Shown piece after piece: positions 46,800 through 55,543 of a stretch of 64,000 bases of DNA. Below the pieces are notes generated by a model. It worked only from the letters and a program-made list of their open reading frames with translations. It ran no database searches and had not been told where the DNA came from. The stretch lies in NCBI GenBank assembly GCA_016744015.1, contig JADGFD010000001.1, positions 248,001 through 312,000 of the forward strand. The letters are read 5' to 3'. The first letter of the stretch is position 1; each line of letters starts with the position of its first letter. The translations under genes were made by a program, and so were the position numbers. The stretch comes from Paracoccaceae bacterium (GTDB taxonomy: Bacteria > Pseudomonadota > Alphaproteobacteria > Rhodobacterales > Rhodobacteraceae).

Positions 46800-48013
46800 G
46801 GGCCAATAATACTGCCAGCAAAGGTGCGGTTATCGCTGATAAAGTCGACGGTAATGTTACCATCGGCCTCACTTTCGAGCAGCACCAAGCTGCCCTTAAA
46901 GCGGCGCTCAAGCAAAAGGCAAAAGACCTAAAGCGCGCGCATAAAGCCGAAAAGGCGCTCATCCGTCAGGAAATGGCAGGCATCGAGTCTCGCCTTGCCA
47001 ATATAAAAGCCGACTATGATAAAACCAAAGCGGAATTGGCCGATTATAAAGCCAAACTCGCCCGCTATGAAAACCAAATCGACCCCGCCCGCAAACAAGC
47101 CGCCTTTGCCGAGCTGGACAAAGGAAAACTCACCCTCGCCAAAGCCCTCTTTGAAGAGCTGGCCGCGCAAAGCCGCGCCCGAAGCGCCAGCCTGAAAAGA
47201 GTCGTTGAGGATGCCGACACCGAAACCGCCGAACTCGAATACGCCCTTGGCGAAATTGCTGAGCAAGATATCCTCTGGCAAGAGGCCTATGTTCATTTCA
47301 TTGAAGCGAACAGCTTGGATCCGAAGTTTCAGTACTTGATACGTGCACAAAGTCTGGCCCATCATCTTGGTAATTTCTCTGAAGCCGAAACCCTCGGGCG
47401 TGAGGCCATAATCGCCGCTGAAAAAGAATTTGGAAAAAACACTGTTGAATATGGCTCCGCCCTGAATAACCTCGCCTCAATGTTTGAAGCTACAGGCCGC
47501 TTTAAGGAGGCTGAGCCACAATACCTTCAGGCAGTTAAGATTACGCGTGTGGTGCTAGGGGTGGACCACCCCTTGTTTGCGACAAGTATTAACAATCTCG
47601 CTGGTCTGTTCCGTGCGACTGGCCGCTTCAATGAAGCAGAAGCGCTTTACCGACAAGCCCTTGAGACTACGCGGAAGGCGCTGGGAGCGGATCATCCCGA
47701 AGTTGGAACACGCCTTAACAACCTTGCGGGAGTGCTGGAAGAAACGGGTCGTTCGGACGAAGCTGAACCACTTTACTTGCAAGCTATAGATATTACTCGA
47801 ATGGCTTTTGGAGAGGCTCATCCTTTGTTCGGAATAAGCCTCAACAATCTTGCTTTACTATTTGAATCTACGGGCCGCGCCGATGAGGCCGAGCCGCTTT
47901 TCCGGCAAGCCGTCGTAGTGTTTGGAAAAGCCCTTGGGCCAGACCATCCAAACACCCAAACCGTCAAAGCCAATTTTGAGCAATTCCTTACCAATCGCCC
48001 GCCCGCCGATTAA
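46796..48013 (+). CDS. Coiled-coil/TPR (kinesin-light-chain-like) protein
   Basis: 405 residues. Residues 10-24 read GAVIADKVDGNVTIG, echoing the small partner. Residues 27-100 form a charged coiled coil, and about 100-215 is helical with one TPR-like unit. Then come four repeats of exactly 42 residues, each with a LNNLA core (leucine or isoleucine at 223, 265, 307, 349) and HP near the end: the kinesin-light-chain type. Such repeats are common in bacterial signalling and conflict proteins. No catalytic domain is seen. The AT content rises in the repeat half. Confidence 0.75.
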   Translation: MRANNTASKGAVIADKVDGNVTIGLTFEQHQAALKAALKQKAKDLKRAHKAEKALIRQEMAGIESRLANIKADYDKTKAELADYKAKLARYENQIDPARKQAAFAELDKGKLTLAKALFEELAAQSRARSASLKRVVEDADTETAELEYALGEIAEQDILWQEAYVHFIEANSLDPKFQYLIRAQSLAHHLGNFSEAETLGREAIIAAEKEFGKNTVEYGSALNNLASMFEATGRFKEAEPQYLQAVKITRVVLGVDHPLFATSINNLAGLFRATGRFNEAEALYRQALETTRKALGADHPEVGTRLNNLAGVLEETGRSDEAEPLYLQAIDITRMAFGEAHPLFGISLNNLALLFESTGRADEAEPLFRQAVVVFGKALGPDHPNTQTVKANFEQFLTNRPPAD

Positions 48014-48078
48014 TCTTTGTGCGCGCTACGGATGTCCGACCGGAGTCCTACAAAAGTCCGGCACAAATGTCACCTCCT

Positions 48079-48104
48079 CCGTAGGGTGGGTGCTCGCACC
48101 CACC
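48079..48104. repeat. Right direct repeat flanking the TPR cassette
   Basis: CCGTAGGGTGGG (48079-48090) identical to 46501-46512, here part of a hairpin (GGTGGGTGC / GCACCCACC, 48085-48104). It lies between convergent TPR and sdaA genes and may also act as a weak terminator. Confidence 0.7.
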
Positions 48105-48108
48105 ACCC

Positions 48109-49500
48109 TCAACATTCTGGCACATTCACCGCCAGCCCGCCGAGTGAGGTCTCTTTATATTTGTGGCTCATATCCACACCGGTTTGCCGCATGGTTTCCA
48201 CGCAGGCATCCAAGCTCACAAGGTGCACCCCGTCGCCCCGTAGGGAAAGCGAGGCGGCAGATACGGCTTTGATCGCGCCCAGACCATTACGCTCAATGCA
48301 GGGCGCTTGCACCAACCCTTTAACGGGATCGCAGGTCATCCCCAAATGATGCTCTAGCGCGATTTCGGCTGCGTTTTCAATTTGTTGTGGTGTTCCACCC
48401 AGCACGGCGCAGAGCCCTGCGGCGGCCATGGCGCTGGCCGAGCCTACCTCGCCTTGGCAGCCTACTTCGGCCCCCGAGATCGAGGCATTGGCCTTGATCA
48501 GGCCACCAATAGCGGCGGCGGTTAGCAAAAACGGCTCCACCATTTCAGCCCGCGCAGTTGGCACATGGTCAAGATAATAGCGCAGCACCGCGGGCAGCAC
48601 CCCCGCTGCGCCGTTGGTCGGGGCCGTAACCACTTGGCCGCCCGCCGCGTTTTCTTCATTTACCGCAATAGCATAAACGCTGATCCAGTCGTTTACCGTG
48701 TGTGGCGCGGCTAAATTTGTGCCCCGCTCAGCGATAAGGGATTCATGGATGGCTTTGGCCCGCCGCCGAAAGCTTAGCCCGCCGGGCAAGATGCCGCCCG
48801 TGGCCAACCCGCGCTCAATGCTTGAATTCATCACCGTCCACACCTTGGCCAGCCCGCTTTCCAGCGCCTCACGGCTCATATGGTGCAGCTCGTTTTCGCG
48901 CTTCATCTCGGCAATGCTTTTGCCGGATCTTCGCGCCATTTCCAGCATTCCGCTGGCGTTTTTAAAGGGGTAGGGTGCGCTTGGCTCTTCAGCGGTTACT
49001 TCGTTTCCGGCCATTTCGGCGGCCGTGAGAACAAAGCCGCCACCCGTGGAGTAATAGGTCTCTCGGGCATAGAGATTTCCGCTGGTATCATAGGCCGAAA
49101 GCACCATCCCGTTGGCATGGAGCGGCAAGGCGTTATCATAGTCAAACTGCAAATCTTCGCTTTGTCGATAGTGCAAAGCGCCTAGCCCGTCGGGTGACAC
49201 AGTGCCGCGTGCCTCGATATCTGCCAGCGCAGCCTCTGCTGCTATCGGATCAAATTCAGCGGGTAAAAACCCGGCAAACCCCAGCGTTACCGCGCGGTCT
49301 GTGGCGTGGCCTTTGCCTGTGAAGGCCAATGAGCCATGCAACGAGCAACCCAAGCGGGCAAGAGTTCCGGCGCCCGGCACCACCTCTCGGCCTTCGCGCA
49401 AAAGCTGCAAAAACCGTGCGGCAGCGACCATTGGCCCTACCGTGTGGCTGGAGGACGGCCCCACGCCAATTTTGAACACATCAAAGATACTGAGAAACAT
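48109..49500 (-). CDS. sdaA: L-serine ammonia-lyase, iron-sulfur type
   Basis: 463 residues in single-chain form: a beta domain at the N-terminus ([23 protein letters not shown]) and an alpha domain with [17 protein letters not shown] and the cluster cysteines in [18 protein letters not shown]. It deaminates L-serine to pyruvate using a [4Fe-4S] cluster. It stands alone. The 95 bases downstream hold the hairpin repeat. Confidence 0.95.
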   Translation of the reverse strand: MFLSIFDVFKIGVGPSSSHTVGPMVAAARFLQLLREGREVVPGAGTLARLGCSLHGSLAFTGKGHATDRAVTLGFAGFLPAEFDPIAAEAALADIEARGTVSPDGLGALHYRQSEDLQFDYDNALPLHANGMVLSAYDTSGNLYARETYYSTGGGFVLTAAEMAGNEVTAEEPSAPYPFKNASGMLEMARRSGKSIAEMKRENELHHMSREALESGLAKVWTVMNSSIERGLATGGILPGGLSFRRRAKAIHESLIAERGTNLAAPHTVNDWISVYAIAVNEENAAGGQVVTAPTNGAAGVLPAVLRYYLDHVPTARAEMVEPFLLTAAAIGGLIKANASISGAEVGCQGEVGSASAMAAAGLCAVLGGTPQQIENAAEIALEHHLGMTCDPVKGLVQAPCIERNGLGAIKAVSAASLSLRGDGVHLVSLDACVETMRQTGVDMSHKYKETSLGGLAVNVPEC

Positions 49501-49610
49501 GCCTTACTCCCGCTTTCCCCTTGGGTTTTGCCCAATTATTGCTATATTGCGGCAGCATGTAGGGGAAAGCCCGACGATTGCAAGCGCATTCACGGCGAAG
49601 GGAAAAAATT

Positions 49611-50396
49611 GTGACTGACAACCTAACCGGCTCGGACCGGGGCAAATATGCGGCGAGCAAAGCGGCGTTGGGATTTATTAAACCTGGGATGAAAGTGGGC
49701 CTTGGCACTGGGTCCACCGCAGCGTGGTTTGTGCAGCTTTTGGCGGCGCGGGTGAATGGCGAAGGACTGGATATTGTTGGCGTGCCAACCTCAACCCGCA
49801 CCCGGGATTTGGCCGCAAGCCTTGGGATTAAGCTGACCACGCTGGAAGATGCAGGCTGGCTGGACGTAACCGTGGATGGTGCCGATGAATTTGACGCCAA
49901 CTTGAACCTGATAAAAGGCGGCGGCGGGGCGCTTTTGCAAGAGAAGATCGTAGCCAGCGCCAGCAACCAGATGGTGGTGATTTCGGATGCCAGCAAAGAG
50001 GTTGAAACCCTTGGGGCGTTCCCACTTCCTGTTGAGGTGGTGAAGTTTGGCTGGCGTTCAACGGAAAGCACGATTGAAGAAGTGCTGGAGGGGGCCGACG
50101 TGGCCAACCGCCGGATTAGCTTGCGTGAAGAAAACGGCGCGCCGTATGTGACCGACGAAGGCCACTTTATTTTGGATCTCCACCTCAACCGTATTGGCGA
50201 CCCGCGCGGCTTGGCCGAAGCGCTTAACCGCATCCCTGGCGTGGTTGAAACTGGCCTGTTTGTGCTGATGGCTGACACAGTGCTGGTGGGCTATGATGAC
50301 GGAAATGTGCACACTTATGACCGCGACAGGGGTGACCTTGGCTACCATAAAGTGCATATGCCAGATGAAAATTCTCTATATGTGCCGGGGGCCTAA
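49611..50396 (+). CDS. rpiA: Ribose-5-phosphate isomerase A
   Basis: 261 residues, GTG start (49611) with AAGGG eight bases upstream; an ATG extension to 49578 is rejected. It interconverts ribose- and ribulose-5-phosphate. GLGTGSTAAWFVQLL is the phosphate loop, VDGADEFD the catalytic Asp region and LIKGGGGALLQEKI the active-site loop. It is directly followed by gor (the stop at 50396 is adjacent to the next ATG). Confidence 0.95.
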   Translation: MTDNLTGSDRGKYAASKAALGFIKPGMKVGLGTGSTAAWFVQLLAARVNGEGLDIVGVPTSTRTRDLAASLGIKLTTLEDAGWLDVTVDGADEFDANLNLIKGGGGALLQEKIVASASNQMVVISDASKEVETLGAFPLPVEVVKFGWRSTESTIEEVLEGADVANRRISLREENGAPYVTDEGHFILDLHLNRIGDPRGLAEALNRIPGVVETGLFVLMADTVLVGYDDGNVHTYDRDRGDLGYHKVHMPDENSLYVPGA

Positions 50397-51746
50397 ATGG
50401 ACTACGATTTTGACCTGTTTGTAATTGGTGGCGGCTCGGGCGGTGTGCGTGCGGGGCGTGTGGCCGCGCAGGGTGGGGCCAAGGTGGGCTTGGCCGAAGA
50501 ATACCGCATGGGCGGCACCTGTGTTATTCGCGGCTGTGTGCCCAAAAAGCTGATGGTGTATGCGTCTGGTTATTCCGAGATGATGAATGACGCCGAGGGT
50601 TTTGGCTGGACAATCGGCAAGCGCAGCTTTGACTGGGGCAAGCTGATTGGCAAAATTGATGATGAGCTGGATAGGCTTGAGGCGATTTATCGCAAGGGGC
50701 TTACGGGGAATGGCGTGCAGGTTTTTGACGCGCGTGCGGTGGTGAAAGATGGCCACACCGTTGAGCTTTCAAGTGGTGAGACTTTTACGGCTAAGTGGAT
50801 TTTGGTGGCCACCGGTGGGCGGCCTTTTGTGCCGAATGTGAAGGGCGCTGAGCATGTAATTACCTCAAATGACATTTTCTTGATGGACGAGCTACCTAAG
50901 CGAGTTTTGGTTGTAGGCGGCGGCTATATTGCCAGTGAGTTTGCTGGCATTTTTAACGGCATGGGGGCCGAAGTTACGCAGTTTTATCGCGGCGCACAAA
51001 TTTTGCGCGGGTTTGATGGCGAGGTTCGAGGCCATGTGGCCGACGAGATGATCCGCAAAGGGGTCAATCTGCACCTTGGCACTGATGTGGTGGAGATTGC
51101 GAAGAAGGATGACGGGCTGTATGTGACCTGCACCAATGGGGATGTGCAGGTAGTGGACGAGGTGGTTTATGCCACTGGCCGCGTGCCAAATACCGACGAT
51201 TTGGGGCTTGGGAATGCGGGTGTGAAGCTCGGGCGCAAAGGCGAAATTATGGTAGACCGGTATTCCGCGACCAGTTGCGATAGCATCTATGCCGTGGGCG
51301 ATGTGACCGACCGCGTGCAGCTTACCCCTGTAGCCATTCGCGAAGGCATGGCCTTTGTGGAAACGGTGTTTAACAATAATCCGACAGCGGTGGACCACGA
51401 GTTTATCGCCACGGCGGTGTTTACCCAGCCAGAAATTGGCACGGTTGGCTATTCTGAGGAAGACGCACGGGAAAGCTTTGACATCGAGGTTTATCGCGCT
51501 GCGTTTAGGCCTATGGCCAATGTGTTGGCCGGACGTGATGAGCGCATGCTGATGAAGCTGATCGTGGAGAAGAAAACGCGCAAGGTGATTGGCTGCCATA
51601 TCATCGGGCCAGCGGCGGGTGAGATGATCCAGCTGGCAGGTATTGCCGTGAAAATGGGGGCTACCAAAGAGGACTTTGACCGCACGGTTGCGGTGCACCC
51701 AACGGCCTCTGAAGAGCTGGTTACGATGAAAGAGCCGGTGAGGTAA
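50397..51746 (+). CDS. gor: Glutathione-disulfide reductase
   Basis: 449-residue FAD/NADPH flavoprotein. FVIGGGSGGVRAGR-type FAD loop, redox-active disulfide Cys42-Cys47 in GGTCVIRGCVPKK, NADPH loop VVGGGYIASEFAG and His434 in HPTASEE near the C-terminus. It keeps glutathione reduced with NADPH. It starts at the base after rpiA ends, so the two are cotranscribed, linking pentose phosphate metabolism to redox balance. Confidence 0.95.
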   Translation: MDYDFDLFVIGGGSGGVRAGRVAAQGGAKVGLAEEYRMGGTCVIRGCVPKKLMVYASGYSEMMNDAEGFGWTIGKRSFDWGKLIGKIDDELDRLEAIYRKGLTGNGVQVFDARAVVKDGHTVELSSGETFTAKWILVATGGRPFVPNVKGAEHVITSNDIFLMDELPKRVLVVGGGYIASEFAGIFNGMGAEVTQFYRGAQILRGFDGEVRGHVADEMIRKGVNLHLGTDVVEIAKKDDGLYVTCTNGDVQVVDEVVYATGRVPNTDDLGLGNAGVKLGRKGEIMVDRYSATSCDSIYAVGDVTDRVQLTPVAIREGMAFVETVFNNNPTAVDHEFIATAVFTQPEIGTVGYSEEDARESFDIEVYRAAFRPMANVLAGRDERMLMKLIVEKKTRKVIGCHIIGPAAGEMIQLAGIAVKMGATKEDFDRTVAVHPTASEELVTMKEPVR

Positions 51747-51751
51747 GCACC

Positions 51752-51906
51752 GGTTGCGCTTGCGCAACCCGCGCCGACGAGGTGGCCCGAAGGGTCGCCG
51801 AGGAGGCGCGCGCTCGGGACTGTCCGACAGCTCCGAGCTTGCTTTGACTTCGGGGCGGGTAAACCCACCCCTCAGCCAAAGCACATTTTCAGGCAAGCTG
51901 AAAATG
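51752..51906 (-). repeat. Intergenic hairpin repeat family A, copy 4 (reverse)
   Basis: On the minus strand: CATTTTCAG / CTGAAAATG hairpin (51884-51906), then GCTTTGGCTGAG followed by CCCCGAAGTCAAAGC (51840-51881). Further along is a GAGCTGTCGGACAG element similar to copy A3. At the far end lies the palindrome GGTTGCGCTTGCGCAACC (51752-51769). It lies between convergent gor and a lipoprotein gene. Confidence 0.65.
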
Positions 51907-51973
51907 CCTGCCGCTGGCCGTGGCCTCGGCTTCGCCTCGGTGGGGATGGACCCGATGGCCTAATGCGGAATTT

Positions 51974-52636
51974 CTACCGATTGTAGCGGCTGTTCCTTCG
52001 CACCAAAGCTTCAGGATCAAACGTGGCTCTAATTGCGTCAAAACTCAAAAACAAGGCTTCCGATACCTCTGACGACAGAAACACTTGCCCGATCCGGCTT
52101 CTTATCGGTTCGGTGACTTGATATTCACCTTCAATGAATTCGTAATTTACGGCTCTGCATTGGTAGACCGCAATCGTCGCTTGAAAGCCGTAAAGCCCAT
52201 TTGGGGTTGGATGCTGATTATACCGTCCACCAGGAATATGTATGCTGCCTTCAGTATATCTAAGATCAACCTGAGCGGTGGTTTCAAAGTTTTCTCCGGG
52301 GGCCAAGATAAACACGGGCCGAGTAATAATTGGGCTGCCGTAATAGTGAGGAATTTGCAATGGGTTTTCTTCGCCCGGATAGTAGTCTTGTGGATAGGCT
52401 TGAGCGCCGTCGCTCAGCCTTTCAAGTGTAAGATCAACAGAATTTAGATATAAAGTTGGCACACATAGTTTGAACTTAAACGGATTGGTTACTTTCAAAG
52501 GGGCGGAAACTTGAAATAGGCCAGTTCGTGTAACGGGGCCGATTTCTACGCTAACATGACCATCGACATCGGGAAAGGCGCAGGCGCTCAAAACGGAAAT
52601 TAGTGAGAAAACAACTAATTTTATTAGCTTTTTCAT
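51974..52636 (-). CDS. Putative lipoprotein, AT-richer gene
   Basis: 220 residues. MKKLIKLVVFSLISVLSACAF has a lipobox LSAC (residues 16-19), with Cys19 lipidated. The rest is mostly beta strand (VTNPFKFKLCVPTLYLNSVDLTLERL) and not recognised. Its base composition is clearly more AT-rich than its neighbours, a possible sign of transfer. It is monocistronic by position. Confidence 0.7.
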   Translation of the reverse strand: MKKLIKLVVFSLISVLSACAFPDVDGHVSVEIGPVTRTGLFQVSAPLKVTNPFKFKLCVPTLYLNSVDLTLERLSDGAQAYPQDYYPGEENPLQIPHYYGSPIITRPVFILAPGENFETTAQVDLRYTEGSIHIPGGRYNQHPTPNGLYGFQATIAVYQCRAVNYEFIEGEYQVTEPIRSRIGQVFLSSEVSEALFLSFDAIRATFDPEALVRRNSRYNR

Positions 52637-52733
52637 GTGCGATACCTCATTCGATGTGTTGGTCGCAACTATAGGGCTTGCGTCAAAGCTCGCAACAGCC
52701 TATCCGACACCCCTGCCCCGCCCCCTTCCAGCA

Positions 52734-52985
52734 TCAGATGTTTACCCGCGCTGTTTCGCCTGAAATAAACCTGATGCGGGATTTGGGCACACCGCTGGCT
52801 TTGGACAGGAGCTTTAGCAGGGTTTTGTTAGCGGCCCCATCCACCGGCGGGGCGGATACGCGCATGGCGAGCACGGGTTTGCTTGAAGTGTCTGCCTTGA
52901 TGCCGTCGATCTGGTCTTGCCCGCCTTTGGGGGTGAGGCGTAGCGCCAACTCAAGCCCGCCATCCACCACCCGCCATAGGGTCAA
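52734..52985 (-). CDS. DUF167/YggU family protein
   Basis: 83 residues. LRLTPKGGQDQIDGI and RVSAPPVDGAANKTLLKLLSKASGVPKSRIRFISGETAR are the YggU signature. The function is unknown. It overlaps the YggT gene by four bases, a common pair. The C-terminus is short (ARVNI). Confidence 0.85.
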   Translation of the reverse strand: MTLWRVVDGGLELALRLTPKGGQDQIDGIKADTSSKPVLAMRVSAPPVDGAANKTLLKLLSKASGVPKSRIRFISGETARVNI

Positions 52986-53269
52986 CCGAAGGCGCCGATA
53001 TTGTTGGCTAGAATGACTCTCAGGGCAAAGAGGCCAAATATCAGCACCATCGGGGCGAGGTCTAACCCGCCCATGGGGGGGAGGATTTTACGGATGGGAC
53101 GGTACATTGGTTCCAGTATGCGCTGCAATAAGTACCAGATTTGTGCCACCAAGGGTTGGCGGATATTGAGGACTTGGAAGTTTATCAACCAGCTCATGAT
53201 AATCTGGGCCACCACGACGAACCACACGAGATCCAGCACGGCGCTGAGAATTTGGAAGAGGGATGTCAT
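52982..53269 (-). CDS. YggT family membrane protein
   Basis: 95 residues with two membrane segments (about 5-28 and 68-90) joined by WYLLQRILEPMYRPIRKILPPMGGLDLAP, the YggT signature. Proposed roles include osmotic or cell-division support; here unknown. It overlaps the YggU gene by four bases. Confidence 0.88.
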   Translation of the reverse strand: MTSLFQILSAVLDLVWFVVVAQIIMSWLINFQVLNIRQPLVAQIWYLLQRILEPMYRPIRKILPPMGGLDLAPMVLIFGLFALRVILANNIGAFG

Positions 53270-53396
53270 GCAGGCGGCTCCGAATTAGGGTTGGCCTCAC
53301 ATTTAGTATCTGTGATGGCAAGCTGCAAGGGTGCGACGTAAGGTAATGGCTTGCAATGGGGCGAGGGCTTTGCCAATGCTTGACGCGGAGGTCAAC

Positions 53397-53927
53397 ATGT
53401 ATCCATTTATTCGCATTGCCTATCACAGCATCAAGCACCGGAATGCGCCGGCGCTGAAGCCCGGGGAGCCACATATCTCGCAGCATCGTTGCTGGCCGGT
53501 GGATATTGATCTGTGGTGGGAGCTGAACAACGGCCGGACATTGACGCTTTATGACCTTGGGCGCATTCAACTGGCCCGCAGAGCGGGGTTGTTGAAGGCC
53601 TTGCGGGCAAAGGGCTGGGGGATGACGATGGCAGGGGTGACGGCGCGCTATCGCCGGCGGGTTGTGATGTTTGACCGTTTTGAAATGCGTTCAAAGGCCA
53701 TTGGGCATGACGGACGGTTTTTGCTTTTGCAGCAAAGCATGTGGAAGGGTGAAGAGGCGCTTTCGTCGGTGGTTTATCGTGTAGCGGTGGTGGGAAAAAA
53801 CGGTATTGTGCCAACGGCAGAGGTGGTCGCGGCTATGGGGATGCCGGATTGGAATCCGGATTTGCCCGACTGGGTGGCGGCTTGGGGAACGGCGGAAAAC
53901 CAGCGGGCATGGCCACCAGAAACCTGA
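53397..53927 (+). CDS. Thioesterase-family protein (4HBT_2 type)
   Basis: 176 residues. Hot-dog-like core: DIDLWWELNNGRTLTLYDLGR and AGVTARYRRRVVMFDRFEMRSK. The Asp/Asn-Gly-rich first motif resembles acyl-CoA thioesterases of the THEM6/4HBT_2 kind. GGAGG lies directly before the start at 53397; a 22-residue extension is rejected. The substrate is unknown. Confidence 0.75.
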   Translation: MYPFIRIAYHSIKHRNAPALKPGEPHISQHRCWPVDIDLWWELNNGRTLTLYDLGRIQLARRAGLLKALRAKGWGMTMAGVTARYRRRVVMFDRFEMRSKAIGHDGRFLLLQQSMWKGEEALSSVVYRVAVVGKNGIVPTAEVVAAMGMPDWNPDLPDWVAAWGTAENQRAWPPET

Positions 53928-53944
53928 GCCAGCGATGGTGCCCG

Positions 53945-54030
53945 TTTTTGCTTGCAAAAACTTGCCTTGCCTGAGCGGGTGGGCTTGCCCGCCCCGAAGG
54001 CAAGGCACGCCTGGGGCTGTCCGGCAGCTC
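53945..54030 (+). repeat. Intergenic hairpin repeat family A, copy 3
   Basis: TTTTTGCTTGCAAAAA (53945-53960), then GCCTTGCC paired with GGCAAGGC, with CTGAGCGGG and CCCGCCCCGAAG between. Downstream CTGTCCGGCAG (to 54030) matches copy A4. The next 170 bases to the UMF1 gene are GC-rich, with no gene seen. Confidence 0.65.
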
Positions 54031-54199
54031 TGGCCTCGCGCCGTGTACGGGGACATTGAGGCGGAAGGCGTGCGCCTTCCTGTCAAGCCCCCTCACACGG
54101 CGCGCACCCGCCTAGGGCGGCTGGGGTGATGACTGATAATTCTTTCCTTGAATTATGGCCATAACCGCCCTTTAATGGGGAAAACTCTAGGGAGAGACC

Positions 54200-55543
54200 A
54201 TGACCGAGCGCGCATCCAAAAAAGGCATCTGGGGATGGATGCTGTTTGACTGGGCGGGGCAACCTTTCCACACCTTGGTGATCACCTTCATGTTTGCGCC
54301 ATACTTCGCCAGCGAGCTTTTCGCCACGGAGGCGGACGGGCAGGCTGTGTGGGGTTACCTCGTTGCAGGAGCTGGAATTTTGGTGGCGCTGAGCGCCCCC
54401 ATTCTTGGCGGTATTGCTGATAGAACCGGCCCGCGTAAGCCATGGGTGCTTGGCTTTGGGGCGCTGTTTGTTGCTGGTAGCTGCGGGCTTTGGTGGGCCT
54501 CTCCCGATTTGCCAAACCTGTTTTGGATATACATTTCTTTTGTTGCCGCCTTTATCGGCGCGGAATACATGATTATTTTCACCAATTCTATTTTGCCCGA
54601 CCTTGTGCCGCGTAAAGAGGTGGGTAAGCTTTCTGGTTATGGCTGGGCCATTGGCTATGCTGGCGGGGTGTTGGTGCTGTTTATCATGCTGCTGTTTATG
54701 GTGACGCCTCCCGGATCGACAGAAACCGTGCTGGGCAATGCGCCGATATTCGGGCTAGACCCGGAAAAGGGCGAAGGTTTTCGCGCCTCGGGGCCAATAT
54801 CGGCTATATGGTTCATCGTTTTTGCCATTCCGTTCTTTTTGTTTACCCCTGATATGCGCAAAACCAAAACCAAAAAGGACGCGGTGCTGGAAGAGGTTGG
54901 CGGATTGCGCCAAAGCTGGAAAACCATCAAGACTTTTCCGCAGCTTGGCCTGTTTTTCTTCTCCTCCATGCTCTACCGCGATGCGCTGGTGGTGCTATAT
55001 TCCTTTGGCGCGATCTATGCTGCGGGTGCGCTGGGCTGGAGCCAGATGGACCTCTTGATATTTGGCATTGTTGCCGCGATTTCTGGCGCGTTGGGCGCGT
55101 GGCTGGGCGGCTGGGTTGATGGCAAGAAAGGCCCGATGCCGGTTGTGACCTTCAGCATTACGGCGCTCATATTGGTAACAGTTGCGGTGCTGATGATCAC
55201 AAAAGACTCGGTGTTTATGGTTGGAATTGGGCCAGAATCTAACCTGCCAACCATTGCCTTTATTCTTTGCGGTGCAGTAATTGGCGCAGCGGGCGGCTCT
55301 ATGCAGGCCTCTTCCCGCACGCTGGTGGTTGAGTTTGTGGATGGCAAGCTGCCGATGACCGAAGCCTTTGGCATTTATGCCATGGCGGGCAAGGCCACCG
55401 CTTTTATCGGCCCGGCTTTGGTCGCATTGGTAACAGATATTTCTGATAGCCAGCGCATTGGTTTGACGCCGGTTATCCCTATTCTTATTGTTGGCCTTCT
55501 TCTACTATGGGCGGCTAAAAAACGTGAGGCGGCAAGCGTATGA
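54200..55543 (+). CDS. UMF1-family MFS transporter
   Basis: 447 residues with about 12 membrane helices. KKGIWGWMLFDWAGQPFHTLVITFMFAPYF and GGIADRTGPRKPW are the UMF1 (Atg22-like) signature, and a second-half loop (GGWVDGKKGPMPV) repeats the pattern. The substrate is unknown. GGGAGAG precedes the start. It overlaps mepA by four bases and starts a three-gene run with 4-base overlaps. Confidence 0.88.
   Translation: MTERASKKGIWGWMLFDWAGQPFHTLVITFMFAPYFASELFATEADGQAVWGYLVAGAGILVALSAPILGGIADRTGPRKPWVLGFGALFVAGSCGLWWASPDLPNLFWIYISFVAAFIGAEYMIIFTNSILPDLVPRKEVGKLSGYGWAIGYAGGVLVLFIMLLFMVTPPGSTETVLGNAPIFGLDPEKGEGFRASGPISAIWFIVFAIPFFLFTPDMRKTKTKKDAVLEEVGGLRQSWKTIKTFPQLGLFFFSSMLYRDALVVLYSFGAIYAAGALGWSQMDLLIFGIVAAISGALGAWLGGWVDGKKGPMPVVTFSITALILVTVAVLMITKDSVFMVGIGPESNLPTIAFILCGAVIGAAGGSMQASSRTLVVEFVDGKLPMTEAFGIYAMAGKATAFIGPALVALVTDISDSQRIGLTPVIPILIVGLLLLWAAKKREAASV

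Noticed and set aside
46501-48104. The 12-bp direct repeats as transposon target-site duplications
   Set aside because: Each lies in its own hairpin and one covers the DyP stop codon; no recombinase is present. Similar GTAGGGTGGG hairpins are widespread in bacteria, so they may be independent copies rather than insertion footprints.
52680-52736. Frameshift at the end of the YggU gene
   Set aside because: The protein ends at a normal place for the family, so no frameshift is needed.
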